This document shows positions 35,820 through 45,002 of a DNA stretch of 64,000 nucleotides, one piece after another. The position numbers were made by a program, and so were the translations under genes. The stretch comes from Bradyrhizobium sp. CCGUVB1N3 (GTDB taxonomy: Bacteria; Pseudomonadota; Alphaproteobacteria; Rhizobiales; Xanthobacteraceae). Each line of letters opens with the position of its first letter. Position 1 is the first letter of the stretch. The stretch lies in contig NZ_JANADR010000001.1 in assembly GCF_024199925.1 (NCBI RefSeq), positions 9,365,501 to 9,429,500 on the forward strand. The letters are read 5' to 3'. The notes below the pieces were generated by a model. That model did no database searches and was not told where the DNA came from. It saw only the letters and a program-made list of their open reading frames with translations.

Positions 35820-37361
35820 TCACGTCACCGGTGCCGGATTGAACAGTGTCAGGTCGTTGTGGATGCCCCAGCGATCCGACCACGGCTTGGTGCGGCCGCT
35901 GGCGACGTCGAGGATCAGGCGGAACAGGTCCCAGCCGGTTTCCTCGATGGTCTTCTCGCCGGTGGCGATGCGGCCTGCATCGAAATCGATCAGATCCTTC
36001 CAGCGCCGCGCAAGTTCGGAGCGCGTCGCGACCTTGATCACGGGGGCTGCGGCGAGGCCGTAAGGCGTGCCGCGGCCGGTGGTGAACACCTGCAGCGTCA
36101 TGCCGGAGGCGAGCTGGAGCGTGCCGCAGATGAAATCGGACGCAGGGGTCGCCGCAAACAGCATGCCCTTCTGCGTCGCCTTTTCGCCGGGCGAGAGCAC
36201 GCCGGTGATCGCGCTCGAGCCGGACTTGACGATCGAGCCGAGCGACTTCTCGACGATATTGGCAAGCCCGCCCTTCTTGTTGCCGGGCGTGGTATTGGCG
36301 CTGCGGTCGGCGCCGCCGCGGGCCAGATACGAGTCGTACCAGGCCATCTCGCGCACCAGCGCGCGGCCAACATCCTCGTTGATCGCGCGACGCGTGAGGA
36401 GCTGGATGGCGTCGCGCACTTCGGTGACTTCCGAGAACATCACGGTGGCGCCGGCGCGCACCAACAGATCCGCGGCGTAGCCGACGGCGGGATTTGCCGT
36501 GACGCCGGAGAAGGCATCGCTGCCGCCGCATTGCAGGCCGATGACGAGATCGGAGGCGGGGCAGGTCTCGCGCTTGCGCGTGTTGAGGATTTTCAGGCGC
36601 GCCTCGGCCTGGGTCATGATCGCATCGATGATCGCACCAAAGCCGTCGAAGGCTTCGTCCTGCATACGGACGATGGCGTCATTCACGCCCTCGGGCACGA
36701 GCCGCTCGGGGGCGAGCTTCTCGCAGCCGAGGCCAACGACGAGAATCTCGCCGCCGAAATTCGGGTTGAGCGCGAGGTTTTGCAGCGTGCGGATCGGCAC
36801 GACAGCGTCGGGCGCGGTGATCGCGACGCCGCAGCCATAGGCGTGGGTGAGGGGAACGACGTCGTCGACGTTCGGATATTTCGGCAACAGCTCGGCGCGG
36901 ATGCGCTTCACCGCATATTCCATCGTGCCCTTGACGCATTGCACGGAGGAGGAGATGCCGAGGATGTTCTTGGTGCCGACCGAGCCGTCCGGATTGCGGT
37001 AGCCCTCGAATGTGTGGCCTTCGAGCGGCGGCAGCGGGGCGGGGACGGCGGTCGAGATTTCCAGCCTGTCGAGGGCAGGGGCCTCCGGCATGCGGATGCG
37101 CGCCTCGTCGACCCATTCGCCGGCAAGGATCGGCGAGAGCGCGTAGCCGATCACCTCGCCATAGCGGATGATCGGTGCGTCTTGCGCGATATCGACCAGC
37201 GCCGTCTTGTGGCCTTGCGGCACGAAGGCGCGCAGCGTGAGCCCGCAGGCAAAGCGGGAGCCGGCAGGGAGCCCGAAATCATTGACCACGATCGCGACAT
37301 TGTCGCGCTCGTTGAGCTTGATATAGCGGGGCTGCTCTTTCGCTGCGACTGACTGGTCCAT
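35820..37361 (-). CDS. garD: Galactarate dehydratase / UxaA family hydrolase
   Basis: This 513-residue protein has an N-terminal SAF-type domain (about 10-95, [17 protein letters not shown]) and a long C-terminal UxaA/GarD catalytic domain. The latter carries [37 protein letters not shown] and [10 protein letters not shown] with conserved Cys residues expected to bind iron. Enzymes of this group dehydrate galactarate or altronate to 2-keto-3-deoxy sugar acids. The hexarate neighbours (GudD, KdgD, semialdehyde dehydrogenase) favour galactarate. It is separated from the upstream dehydrogenase by a 110-base repeat region and followed 36 bases later by an enolase-superfamily dehydratase. Confidence 0.88.
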   Translation of the reverse strand: MDQSVAAKEQPRYIKLNERDNVAIVVNDFGLPAGSRFACGLTLRAFVPQGHKTALVDIAQDAPIIRYGEVIGYALSPILAGEWVDEARIRMPEAPALDRLEISTAVPAPLPPLEGHTFEGYRNPDGSVGTKNILGISSSVQCVKGTMEYAVKRIRAELLPKYPNVDDVVPLTHAYGCGVAITAPDAVVPIRTLQNLALNPNFGGEILVVGLGCEKLAPERLVPEGVNDAIVRMQDEAFDGFGAIIDAIMTQAEARLKILNTRKRETCPASDLVIGLQCGGSDAFSGVTANPAVGYAADLLVRAGATVMFSEVTEVRDAIQLLTRRAINEDVGRALVREMAWYDSYLARGGADRSANTTPGNKKGGLANIVEKSLGSIVKSGSSAITGVLSPGEKATQKGMLFAATPASDFICGTLQLASGMTLQVFTTGRGTPYGLAAAPVIKVATRSELARRWKDLIDFDAGRIATGEKTIEETGWDLFRLILDVASGRTKPWSDRWGIHNDLTLFNPAPVT

Positions 37362-37377
37362 GAGGACTCCAGGAATG

Positions 37378-37460
37378 GTAGGGTGGGTTAGCCGAAGGCA
37401 AACCCACCATTCTGGCGCGTTGAGAGAAGAGGTGGGTTACGCTTCGCTAACCCACCCTAC
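37378..37460. repeat. Inverted intergenic repeat (GTAGGGTGGGTTAGC type)
   Basis: A perfect 15-bp inverted repeat, GTAGGGTGGGTTAGC at 37378-37392 and its complement at 37446-37460, encloses two smaller hairpins built on GTGGGTTA/TAACCCAC-like arms. The motif GTAGGGTGGGTTAGC is familiar as a dispersed intergenic element in Bradyrhizobium. It sits inside the hexarate operon between the dehydrogenase gene and garD, so it may attenuate or stabilise the transcript. Confidence 0.65.
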
Positions 37461-37470
37461 GATCGCATCA

Positions 37471-38919
37471 TCAGCCAGGGAACGTGTAGCCGGTCTTCAC
37501 CGTGGTGTAGAACTCGCGGGCATACGAGCCCTGCTCGCGGGCGCCGTAGCTCGAGCCCTTCCGGCCGCCGAACGGCACGTGATAGTCGACGCCAGCGGTC
37601 GGCAGATTGACCATCACCATGCCGGACTCGCTGTTGCGCTTGTAATGCGTGGCGTATTTCAGGCTGGAGGTGCAGATGCCGGAGGCGAGGCCGAACTCGG
37701 TGTCGTTGGAGATCGCCAGTGCCTCCTCGTAGTTCTTGGCGCGGATGACTGCGGCCACGGGGCCGAAGATTTCCTCACGCGCGATGCGCATGTTGTTGTT
37801 GGCTTCCGTGAACAGCGCCGGCTGGAGGTAGTGGCCCGGGGTCTCGCGCTTGAGCAGCTCGCCGCCCCAGGCGAGCTTGGCGCCCTCGTCCTGGCCGATC
37901 TTGATATAGCGCAGGTCCTGGTCGAGCTGGCTCTGGTCGACCACCGGGCCGATATGCACGCCGGCCTTGAGCGCGTCGTCCACCGACAGGCCCTTCAGGC
38001 GCTCGGCCATCGCCGCGACGAAGCGGTCGTGGATGCCTTCGGTGACGATCAGGCGCGAGGACGCCGTGCAACGCTGGCCGGTCGAGAAATAGGCGCCGTT
38101 GACGGCGACCTCGACGGCGGTCTTGAGGTCCGCATCATCCAGCACGACCAGCGGATTCTTGCCGCCCATCTCGAGCTGGAATTTCTTCATGGGGTTCGAG
38201 AGCACGCAGGCCTGCGCGATCTTGCGCCCCGTTTGGACCGAGCCGGTGAAGGAAATCGCGGCGACGTCGGGGTGATCGAGCAGGGTCTGGCCGACCACGG
38301 AGCCGGAGCCGACGACGAGGTTGAACACGCCGGCCGGAATGCCGGAGCGGGTGATGATCTCGGACAACGCATGGCCTGAGCCCGGCACGAGCTCGGCCGG
38401 CTTGAACACCACCGTGTTGCCGTAGCAGAGCGCGGGCGCGATCTTCCAGGCGGGGATCGCGATCGGGAAGTTCCAGGGCGTGATGATGCCGATGACGCCG
38501 ACCGGCTCGCGGGTGATCTCGACCTCGAGGCCGGGACGGACGGAAGCGCCTTTCTCGCCGATCAGGCGCAGTGCCTCGCCGGCGAAGAACGCGAAGATCT
38601 GGCCGGCGCGGGCGACCTCGCCAATGCCTTCGGGCAGGGTCTTGCCCTCCTCGCGGGCGAGCAGGCGGCCGAGCTCTTCCTTGCGGGCGAGGATTTCGGT
38701 TGAGATCTTGGTCAGCGCGTCAAAGCGCTCCTGCGGCGTCGAGCGCGCCCAGGCCGGGAAGGCGGCCTTGGCAGCCGCGATGGCCTTCTCGGTCTGTGCC
38801 TTGTCGGCCTTGGCATATTCGCCGACAACGTCGTTGGTGTTGGAGGGGTTGATGTTCTTGGTGATGCCGGAGCCATCGACCCATTCACCGCCAATGAAAT
38901 TCTTCAGGATCGCAGTCAT
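37471..38919 (-). CDS. Alpha-ketoglutarate semialdehyde dehydrogenase (aldehyde dehydrogenase family)
   Basis: This 482-residue NAD(P)-dependent aldehyde dehydrogenase has cofactor motifs TPWNFPIAIPAWKIAPAL and FTGSVQTGR, the general base Glu in LEMGGKNPLVV and the catalytic Cys in STGQRCTASSRLIV. The C-terminal FGGRKGSSYGAREQG loop is typical of 2,5-dioxovalerate and succinate semialdehyde dehydrogenases. In this cluster it would oxidise 2,5-dioxopentanoate, the KdgD product, to 2-oxoglutarate, the last step of hexarate breakdown. It lies 21 bases after the gudD stop on the minus strand, so co-transcription is likely. Confidence 0.88.
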   Translation of the reverse strand: MTAILKNFIGGEWVDGSGITKNINPSNTNDVVGEYAKADKAQTEKAIAAAKAAFPAWARSTPQERFDALTKISTEILARKEELGRLLAREEGKTLPEGIGEVARAGQIFAFFAGEALRLIGEKGASVRPGLEVEITREPVGVIGIITPWNFPIAIPAWKIAPALCYGNTVVFKPAELVPGSGHALSEIITRSGIPAGVFNLVVGSGSVVGQTLLDHPDVAAISFTGSVQTGRKIAQACVLSNPMKKFQLEMGGKNPLVVLDDADLKTAVEVAVNGAYFSTGQRCTASSRLIVTEGIHDRFVAAMAERLKGLSVDDALKAGVHIGPVVDQSQLDQDLRYIKIGQDEGAKLAWGGELLKRETPGHYLQPALFTEANNNMRIAREEIFGPVAAVIRAKNYEEALAISNDTEFGLASGICTSSLKYATHYKRNSESGMVMVNLPTAGVDYHVPFGGRKGSSYGAREQGSYAREFYTTVKTGYTFPG

Positions 38920-38940
38920 CTTTTTCCTCCAGGGAAGCTT

Positions 38941-40293
38941 TTAGCGCACGAGGCAAGGACGCTTGTCGTCGAAGGTCCAGCCGGGGATCAGGTACTGCAT
39001 GGCAATAGCGTCATCCCGGGCACCAAGTCCATGCTGCTTGTAGAGGCCATGCGCGGCCTCGATGGCTGCCCGGTCGATTTCGATGCCCAGGCCCGGTTTG
39101 TCGGGGATGGCGATCTTGCCGCCCTTGATCTGGAGCGGCTCCTTGGTGAGCGCCTGGCCGTCCTGCCAGATCCAGTGGGTGTCGATGGCAGTGACCTTGC
39201 CGGGGGCGGCGGCGCCGACATGGGTGAACATGGCGAGCGAGATGTCAAAATGGTTGTTGGAGTGCGAGCCCCAGGTCAGCCCGTTGTCGCGGCAGGTCTG
39301 GGCGACGCGCACCGAGCCTTGCATGGTCCAGAAATGGGGGTCGGCGAGCGGAATATCAACCGCACCGAGACGCAGCGCATGGGAGAGCTGGCGCCAGTCG
39401 GTCGCGATCATGTTGGTCGCGGTCGGCAGCCCGGTGGCGCGGCGGAACTCGGCCATGATCTCGCGGCCGGAGAAGCCGGCTTCGGCGCCGCAGGGATCCT
39501 CGGCGTAGGCGAGGATGCCGTGCATGTTTTTGCAGAGCCGGATCGCCTCATCGAGCGACCAGGCGCCGTTCGGGTCGAGCGTCACGCGCGCATTGGGAAA
39601 ACGCTTGGCGATTGCGGTGACCGCCTCGATCTCCTGCTCGCCGCGCAAGACGCCGCCCTTCAGCTTGAAATCGGCAAAGCCATAGTGATCGTGGGTCGCT
39701 TCCGCGAGCCGCACGACGGTCTCGGGCGTCATCGCTTCCTGATGGCGCAGGTTGAACCAATCCGGCTTGCCGGTCTCGCCTTCGACATAGGCGAGACTCG
39801 TCTTGCGGATGTCGCCGACGAAGAAGAGATAGCCGAGCGTCTCGACGCTCTTGCGCTGCTGGCCTTCGCCGAGCAGGGCCGCGACGGGCAGGCCCAGATG
39901 CTGGCCGAGCAGGTCGAGCAGCGCGGATTCCACTGCGGTCACGGCGTGGATCATCACGCGCAGGTCAAAGGTCTGCTTGCCGCGGCCGCCGGCGTCGCGG
40001 TCGGCAAAGGCGGTGCGGATGTCGGCGAGGATGTTGTTCAGCGCGCCGACGGTCTTGCCGATCACGAGATCGCGGGCGTCTTCCAGCGTCTTGCGGATTT
40101 TCTCGCCGCCCGGCACCTCGCCGACGCCGGTATGACCGGAGTTGTCGGTGAGGATGACGATGTTGCGGGTGAAGAACGGCGCATGCGCGCCGCTCAAATT
40201 GAGGAGCATGCTGTCGCGGCCGGCGACCGGGATCACCTGCATCGACGCGACGATTGGTGCGCCAGCGACTGGCGCGCTGGAGACTTCGACCAT
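38941..40293 (-). CDS. gudD: Glucarate dehydratase
   Basis: This 450-residue enolase-superfamily enzyme has family landmarks [14 protein letters not shown] near the N terminus, the KxK catalytic motif in [17 protein letters not shown] and [10 protein letters not shown] for metal binding, TNMIATDW, and the catalytic His in [16 protein letters not shown]. These are diagnostic for D-glucarate dehydratase, which makes 5-dehydro-4-deoxy-D-glucarate from D-glucarate (and L-idarate). Length matches the family. It lies 26 bases downstream of kdgD and 21 bases upstream of the dehydrogenase in transcription order. Confidence 0.93.
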   Translation of the reverse strand: MVEVSSAPVAGAPIVASMQVIPVAGRDSMLLNLSGAHAPFFTRNIVILTDNSGHTGVGEVPGGEKIRKTLEDARDLVIGKTVGALNNILADIRTAFADRDAGGRGKQTFDLRVMIHAVTAVESALLDLLGQHLGLPVAALLGEGQQRKSVETLGYLFFVGDIRKTSLAYVEGETGKPDWFNLRHQEAMTPETVVRLAEATHDHYGFADFKLKGGVLRGEQEIEAVTAIAKRFPNARVTLDPNGAWSLDEAIRLCKNMHGILAYAEDPCGAEAGFSGREIMAEFRRATGLPTATNMIATDWRQLSHALRLGAVDIPLADPHFWTMQGSVRVAQTCRDNGLTWGSHSNNHFDISLAMFTHVGAAAPGKVTAIDTHWIWQDGQALTKEPLQIKGGKIAIPDKPGLGIEIDRAAIEAAHGLYKQHGLGARDDAIAMQYLIPGWTFDDKRPCLVR

Positions 40294-40319
40294 CGGCTGC
40301 TTCTCCCTTTTGTCTTTCG

Positions 40320-41264
40320 TTATTCTGCCGCCTGTTGCGTCGATTGCGCGGCGGGCAGGTTTTGCACGAGCGCAGTGAGTTCCGCAATCTCCTGCTCGGT
40401 GAGGTCGGTGAGCGGCGGTCGGACCGGGCCGGAGTCGCGGCCGATAACTTTCATGCCGGCCTTGATGATCGAGACCGCATAGCCCTTCTTGCGGTTGCGG
40501 ATCGCAATCAGCGGCAGGATGAAGTTCTTCAGGCCGGAGTGGATGGTCTCATGATCGCGGTTGCGCACGGCGGCGTAGAATTTGGTGGCAAACTCCGGCA
40601 CGAAGTTGAACACGGCCGAGGAGTAGGTCGTCACGCCCATGTCGAGATATGGCAGGGCAAAGGTCTCGGCCGTCGGCAGGCCGCCGATATAGGTCAAGCG
40701 ATCGCCGAGCTTGGTGTAGACGCGGGTCATCAGCTCGATGTCGCCGATGCCGTCCTTGTAGCCGACGAGGTTCGGGCAGCGCTCGGCGAGGCGCGCGAGC
40801 GTGTCGGGCTGGAGGATGGCGTTGTCGCGGTTGTAGACGATGACGCCGATCTTCACGGCGGCGCAGACCGCCTCGACGTGGGCGGCGAGGCCCTCCTGCT
40901 CGGAATGGGTGAGGTAGGGCGGCAGCAAGAGCAGGCCGTCGGCGCCGGCCTTTTCAGCGCCGATCGCGATCTCGCGCGCGGTCGCGGTGCCGTAGCCGGT
41001 GCCGGCGAGCACGGGGACGCGGCCCTTGGTCTCGTCGACGGCGACCTTGACCACTTGCGGAACCTCAGTCGGCGTCAGCGAGAAGAACTCGCCGGTGCCG
41101 CCTGCGGCGAACAGGCCCGCGACGTCATAGCCGCACAGCCAGTCCATGTTGGCGCGGTAGGTTGCCTCGTCGAAGGAGTGGTCCGCCTTGAACGGCGTGA
41201 CGGGGAAGGACAGGAGGCCGGAACCGATCTTCTGGGCCATCTCCTGCGGGGTCATCTTGCTCAT
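40320..41264 (-). CDS. kdgD: 5-dehydro-4-deoxyglucarate dehydratase
   Basis: This 314-residue DapA-superfamily enzyme has the GTGEFFSLT carboxylate-binding loop, the YNRDN segment and the Schiff-base Lys in [10 protein letters not shown]. KdgD dehydrates and decarboxylates 5-dehydro-4-deoxy-D-glucarate to 2,5-dioxopentanoate. ATG 41264 is preceded by AAAGGGAG and gives the family N terminus [25 protein letters not shown]; a longer frame upstream lacks support. It is the first enzyme gene after the LysR regulator, with its own probable promoter in the 155-base gap. Confidence 0.93.
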   Translation of the reverse strand: MSKMTPQEMAQKIGSGLLSFPVTPFKADHSFDEATYRANMDWLCGYDVAGLFAAGGTGEFFSLTPTEVPQVVKVAVDETKGRVPVLAGTGYGTATAREIAIGAEKAGADGLLLLPPYLTHSEQEGLAAHVEAVCAAVKIGVIVYNRDNAILQPDTLARLAERCPNLVGYKDGIGDIELMTRVYTKLGDRLTYIGGLPTAETFALPYLDMGVTTYSSAVFNFVPEFATKFYAAVRNRDHETIHSGLKNFILPLIAIRNRKKGYAVSIIKAGMKVIGRDSGPVRPPLTDLTEQEIAELTALVQNLPAAQSTQQAAE

Positions 41265-41396
41265 GGGCGCTGCTCCCTTTGGGTTTTGAAGGCGGCGCGC
41301 GGACTTGCGCCGGATGTTCTGGGGGACACGCGCAAGGCGCGCGTCCATGAGCCGTTACTTAGGAGACCGTTCGATGCGCGTCCAAGCCAAAGCCTA

Positions 41397-41421
41397 TATC
41401 GAATGATGCGAATTCAGCATC
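41397..41421. promoter_or_regulatory. Candidate operator upstream of kdgD
   Basis: TATCGAATGATGC at 41397-41409 overlaps a dyad GATGC-N7-GCATC (41405-41421) that also fits the LysR-type T-N11-A rule. A closely similar 13-mer (11 of 13 bases) lies upstream of the MFS gene at 43887. Position just before kdgD suits control by the adjacent LysR protein. Confidence 0.4.
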
Positions 41422-42325
41422 AATCTTCCATGGTCTCCGCAGCGGCCAATTCGCCCGCGATTTTCACCAGTGCCGAGAGTAGCGGGTTCTCGTCATCGCG
41501 CCGCCAGACCATGAAGAGCTCGACCGGAACGCGCGTGCGCAGCTTGAGCGGCCGCAGGCGGACGTCGGAGATTTTCAGGCTCGCGGCCGCCGCCGGCACG
41601 ATGGCAAGCCCGAGGCCGGCGCGCACCATGGCGAGGATCGAGTGGATCTGGCTCAAATGCTGGACATAGCGCGGCAGCACGTCGGCGCGGGTGAAGAGCG
41701 CGACCAGGAGATCGTGGAAATAGCGGCTCTCATAAGGCGAATACATCACGAAGGGCTGGTCGTCGAAATCCTTGATGGTCACGGACTCCGCGTTCGCCAG
41801 CGGATGCTTCCTGGGGATCGCGGCGAGCAGGGGCTCGGCGACGACGCGACGGCTGGCAAGCTCCGGCCGCGCGATCGGCGGCCGCAGCAGGCCGGCATCG
41901 ATCTGGCCCGAAGCGAGCGCCTCGAACTGGTCGCCGGAGACCATCTCCTTCAGCGAGAAGTCGACCTCCGGGAGTTTGGCGCGGCTGGCGGCGACGAGCT
42001 CGGGCAGGAAGCCGTAGGCGGCGGCCGCGGTAAAGCCGATCTTCAGCGAGCCGGTCTTGCCGAGTGCAATGCGGCGGGCGACCTGCGAGGCGCTTTCCGC
42101 GAGCTTCAGGATGCGCCGCGCCTCCGGCAGGAAGCTGCGCCCGGCCGGGGTCAGGCGCACCGAGCGGCTGGTGCGCTCCAGGAGCGGCGCGTCGATGATG
42201 TGCTCCAGCACCTGGATCTGCCGGGACAGCGGCGGCTGGGTCATGTTGAGCCGCGCGGCGGCGCGGCCGAAATGCAGTTCCTCCGCCACGGTGACGAAGC
42301 AGCGGAGCTGGTTGAGGTCGAACAT
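41420..42325 (-). CDS. LysR family transcriptional regulator of the hexarate cluster
   Basis: This protein of about 301 residues has an N-terminal winged helix-turn-helix (FDLNQLRCFVTVAEELHFGRAAARLNMTQPPLSRQIQVLE) and a LysR substrate-binding domain (about 90-295) with the conserved GLLRPP and VRAGLGLAIVPAAAA stretches. ATG 42325 places the helix-turn-helix at the N terminus as in the family; an upstream ATG at 42373 adds 16 unlikely residues. It is embedded in the cluster between the transporter and kdgD, all on the same strand, so it probably senses a hexarate or its ketodeoxy product. That is inferred from position. Confidence 0.88.
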   Translation of the reverse strand: MFDLNQLRCFVTVAEELHFGRAAARLNMTQPPLSRQIQVLEHIIDAPLLERTSRSVRLTPAGRSFLPEARRILKLAESASQVARRIALGKTGSLKIGFTAAAAYGFLPELVAASRAKLPEVDFSLKEMVSGDQFEALASGQIDAGLLRPPIARPELASRRVVAEPLLAAIPRKHPLANAESVTIKDFDDQPFVMYSPYESRYFHDLLVALFTRADVLPRYVQHLSQIHSILAMVRAGLGLAIVPAAAASLKISDVRLRPLKLRTRVPVELFMVWRRDDENPLLSALVKIAGELAAAETMED

Positions 42326-42393
42326 CGATACTGGCCTTAGATGGATAAGGCGTTTCCCCGGCATTTCTAGCATCGATCACCTCCGAAACAAAG

Positions 42394-42416
42394 ACGGCGG
42401 CTATCGAAGCCGCCGT
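42394..42416 (-). terminator. Terminator after the MFS importer gene
   Basis: A perfect 9-bp stem (ACGGCGGCT at 42394-42402 with 42408-42416) closes a 5-base loop. On the minus strand it is followed by CTTTGTTTC. It should end the MFS transcript before the LysR gene, making the regulator and enzymes at least partly separate units. Confidence 0.7.
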
Positions 42417-42451
42417 AAGTTGCCTGGTCCCGCTCCGGTTACCCGGAGCGC

Positions 42452-43804
42452 TCAGGAGGAATGCTTCAGCACCACCCGCTGGATCTGGCCGACGACGACG
42501 AGGTAGGCGATCGCGGCGACCAGCGCGTTGACGCCGACGAAGACCAGGGCGCCGTTGAATGAGCCGGTTGCGGCCACGATGTAGCCGATCACGATCGGGG
42601 TGGTGATCGAGGAGAGGTTGCCGAAGGTGTTGAACAGGCCGCCGGAGACGCCACCGGCTTCCTTGGGTGAGGTGTCGGAGACGACCGCCCAGCCGAGCGC
42701 GCCGATGCCCTTGCCGAAGAAGGCGAGCGCCATGAAGCCGACCACCAGCGCCTGGCCGTCGACATAGTTGCAGCCGATGATCGCCATCGACAGCAGCATG
42801 CCGCCGACGATCGGGATCTTGCGGGCCATGGTCAGCGAGCCCGTCTTGCGCAGGATCGCATCCGAGATGATGCCGCCGAGCACGCCGCCGATGAAGCCGC
42901 ACAAGGCCGGCAGCGTCGCGACAAACCCCGCTTGCAGGATCGACAGGCCGCGCTCCTTGACGAGATACACGGGGAACCAGGTCAGGAAGAAATAGGTCAG
43001 CGTGTTGATGCAGTACTGGCCGAGATAGATCCCGAGCATCATGCGGTTGGCGAGCAGCTGGCGGATGTGATCCCACTTCGGGCCCGAGTCCGGCGCGCGC
43101 TTGTCCTTCTGATCGTCCTTGGGCGCGTCGAGATCGACCAGCGCGCCGCCTTCCTTGATGTAGTCGAACTCGGCCTCGTTGATGGAGGGGTGCTCCTTCG
43201 GGCCGTAGATGGTCTTGATCCAGACCACGCCCATCACGACGCCGAGCGCGCCCATCACGAAGAACACGTAGCGCCAGCCGTAATCATGGGCGATCCAGCC
43301 CATCAGCGGCGCGAAGATCACGGTCGCGAAATACTGCCCTGAATTGAAGAAGGCCGACGCGGTGCCGCGCTCATTGCCCGGGAACCAGGCCGCGACGATG
43401 CGGGCGTTGGCGGGGAACGAGGGCGCTTCGGCAATGCCGACCAGGAAGCGCAGCGCGAACAGCATGGTGATGGCGGTTCCCGCACCGAGGAAGCCGACCC
43501 AGCCCTGCATCAGCGTGAACAGCGACCAGACGATGATGCTGAAGGCATAGACGACGCGCGAGCCGTAGCGGTCGAGCAGCCAGCCGCCCGGCACCTGCGC
43601 GATCACATAGGACCAGCCGAAGGCCGAGAAGATGTAGCCCATGGCGACGGGATCGAGATGGAGCTCCTTGGAGAGCGCGGGGCCGGCGATCGACAGCGTG
43701 GCGCGGTCGGCATAATTGACCGTAGTGACCAGGAACAGCATGGTCACGATGAACAGCCTGACGCGGGACCTCTTCACGTCCGCCGCGGACACCACTGCGC
43801 TCAT
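42452..43804 (-). CDS. MFS hexarate importer (GudP/GarP, anion:cation symporter type)
   Basis: This 450-residue transporter has 12 membrane segments and anion:cation symporter family landmarks: NYADRATLSIAGPAL in helix 1, GWSYVIAQVPGGWLLDRYGSR, and RFLVGIAEAPSFPANARIVAAWFP. The central loop (about 205-245) is charged. This is the family of D-glucarate/galactarate permeases GudP and GarP as well as glucuronate and phthalate carriers. With a complete hexarate pathway next door, D-glucarate or galactarate uptake by proton symport is the natural reading. It is the first gene of the cluster, with a possible operator about 85 bases upstream. Confidence 0.87.
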   Translation of the reverse strand: MSAVVSAADVKRSRVRLFIVTMLFLVTTVNYADRATLSIAGPALSKELHLDPVAMGYIFSAFGWSYVIAQVPGGWLLDRYGSRVVYAFSIIVWSLFTLMQGWVGFLGAGTAITMLFALRFLVGIAEAPSFPANARIVAAWFPGNERGTASAFFNSGQYFATVIFAPLMGWIAHDYGWRYVFFVMGALGVVMGVVWIKTIYGPKEHPSINEAEFDYIKEGGALVDLDAPKDDQKDKRAPDSGPKWDHIRQLLANRMMLGIYLGQYCINTLTYFFLTWFPVYLVKERGLSILQAGFVATLPALCGFIGGVLGGIISDAILRKTGSLTMARKIPIVGGMLLSMAIIGCNYVDGQALVVGFMALAFFGKGIGALGWAVVSDTSPKEAGGVSGGLFNTFGNLSSITTPIVIGYIVAATGSFNGALVFVGVNALVAAIAYLVVVGQIQRVVLKHSS

Positions 43805-43885
43805 GTGCGCGCCTCCTCGAATTCGAAATGTTTCCTCGAGAGGACTCCTAGAGGGGCGCGCACGAAAGTGTCCAACTTGAAGGGA

Positions 43886-43899
43886 GTATCGATTGATAC
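43886..43899. promoter_or_regulatory. Candidate operator dyad GTATC-N4-GATAC upstream of the MFS importer
   Basis: GTATCGATTGATAC is a 14-base dyad about 82-95 bases upstream of the MFS start. It shares 11 of 13 bases with TATCGAATGATGC upstream of kdgD, in the same orientation. A common regulator for both transcripts, probably the LysR protein, is inferred. Confidence 0.4.
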
Positions 43900-43964
43900 C
43901 GTTTTTGGATTGATGGGACGGCAGGTTGGTGATTTGGCGGGACGCCGTCGCCCCACACTCCGCA

Positions 43965-43990
43965 GTCGTCCTGGCTTTCGCCAGGACGAC
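43965..43990. repeat. Palindromic hairpin repeat (GTCGTCCTGGC type)
   Basis: An 11-bp perfect stem, GTCGTCCTGGC with its complement around a TTTC loop, lies in the MFS upstream region. The phrase CCTGGCTTTCGCCAGG is a common dispersed palindrome in Bradyrhizobium. A partial relative (GCAGTCCGGCTTTCGCC) follows the IS element at about 44970. Confidence 0.55.
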
Positions 43991-44068
43991 TTTGGGGGGC
44001 GGTTTCTCCGCCCAATCCGGATATTTTCGCTAAGTGTCCGACCGAAAAATAAGTTGAGTGATATCAGC

Positions 44069-44965
44069 GAGTTCTGATTCCATTGGTGTTGCGAAGCATC
44101 AAAGGGATCGAGAATGTGGACTGATATCACTCGGGCACAGTTTGCCCGAGAGGAGCTGCGTTTGCCAAGCGACTTGACGGATGCGGAATGGGTCGTGCTG
44201 GAGAGGTTGCTTCCTGTGCGGGCCAAGCGCGGGCGGCGCCCGAAATGGAGCTATCGGGACATCGTCGAGGCAGTGCTCTATCTGCTGCGCGGCGGGTTGC
44301 CGTGGCGCATGCTGCCGCCCACTCTGTTTCCACCAATGACCACGGTGCAGTACTATTTCTACCAATGGCGGGACAGCGGATTGTGGCAATCGATCAACCA
44401 CGCACTCCTGATGCTGGCGCGCGAGGCGATCGGCCGGGAGGCCTCGCCGACGGCTGGTGTGATCGACAGCCAATCGGTCAAGACCACCGAAGGTGGCGGC
44501 CCTCGCGGCTACGACGCGGGGAAGAAGATCAAGGGTCGAAAGCGCCACATCGTCACCGACACCCAAGGGCTCCTGGTCGGCGCGATCGTTCACGCTGCCG
44601 ACGTCCAGGATCGCGATGGCGCGCCAGATGTCCTGTGCAGCATTCGCTACCGCTTCCCCTGGCTGCGCCATATCTTCGCCGATGGCGGCTATGCCGGCGG
44701 AAAGCTCAAGGCGGTGCTGGGAAAGATCGGCCGGTGGACTGTCGAGATCATCAAGCGCTCCGATGCCGCACAGGGCTTCGAGGTGCTTCCGCGCCGCTGG
44801 GTGGTCGAACGAACCTTCGCCTGGCTCGGCCGCAACCGCAGATTGGCCAAGGACTTCGAGCGAACCATCGAAAGCGCAACTGCCTGGCTCTTCCTCGCCT
44901 CCGTCCAACTCATGACAAGGCGCATCGCAGCCATAAAAACAGCAATGCAATTTTGAGTCAGACTC
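44069..44965 (+). mobile_element. IS5-family insertion sequence
   Basis: The element holds one intact transposase gene. Likely imperfect terminal inverted repeats are GAGTTCTGATTC at the left (44069-44080) and GAGTCAGACTC at the right (44955-44965), which read as GAGT-TCTGATTC against GAGT-CTGACTC when oriented alike. No convincing target-site duplication is seen, so the exact ends are uncertain by a few bases. It is inserted between the hexarate cluster promoter and the AraC regulator of the amide operon. Confidence 0.7.
44114..44956 (+). CDS. IS5 family transposase (DDE)
   Basis: This 280-residue single-frame transposase has an N-terminal DUF4096-like region (LPSDLTDAEWVVLERLLP, RRPKWSYRDIVEAVLYLLRGGLPWRMLP). 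The DDE catalytic residues lie in GVIDSQSVKT, FADGGYAGGKL and RRWVVERTFAWLGRNRRL, the last matching the IS4/IS5 Y-R-E signature region. No frameshift or stop interrupts it, so it could be active. It matches the IS427-like subgroup in organisation, from memory. It probably expresses from its own left-end promoter. Confidence 0.93.
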   Translation: MWTDITRAQFAREELRLPSDLTDAEWVVLERLLPVRAKRGRRPKWSYRDIVEAVLYLLRGGLPWRMLPPTLFPPMTTVQYYFYQWRDSGLWQSINHALLMLAREAIGREASPTAGVIDSQSVKTTEGGGPRGYDAGKKIKGRKRHIVTDTQGLLVGAIVHAADVQDRDGAPDVLCSIRYRFPWLRHIFADGGYAGGKLKAVLGKIGRWTVEIIKRSDAAQGFEVLPRRWVVERTFAWLGRNRRLAKDFERTIESATAWLFLASVQLMTRRIAAIKTAMQF

Positions 44966-45002
44966 TAAGGCAGTCCGGCTTTCGCCGCGTTACTCCTGCG
45001 AA

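Larger units (their letters stand above)
43805..44113. other. Promoter region of the hexarate cluster and left flank of the IS element
   Basis: About 310 bases with no gene. From left to right it holds the MFS promoter with a dyad at 43886, a palindromic hairpin repeat at 43965 and the start of the IS5-family element at about 44069. No other structure was noticed. Confidence 0.6.

Noticed and set aside
35109..37352. A long plus-strand open frame opposite the MR-family and GarD genes
   Set aside because: It runs across two well-recognised minus-strand enzymes and has the composition of an antisense shadow.
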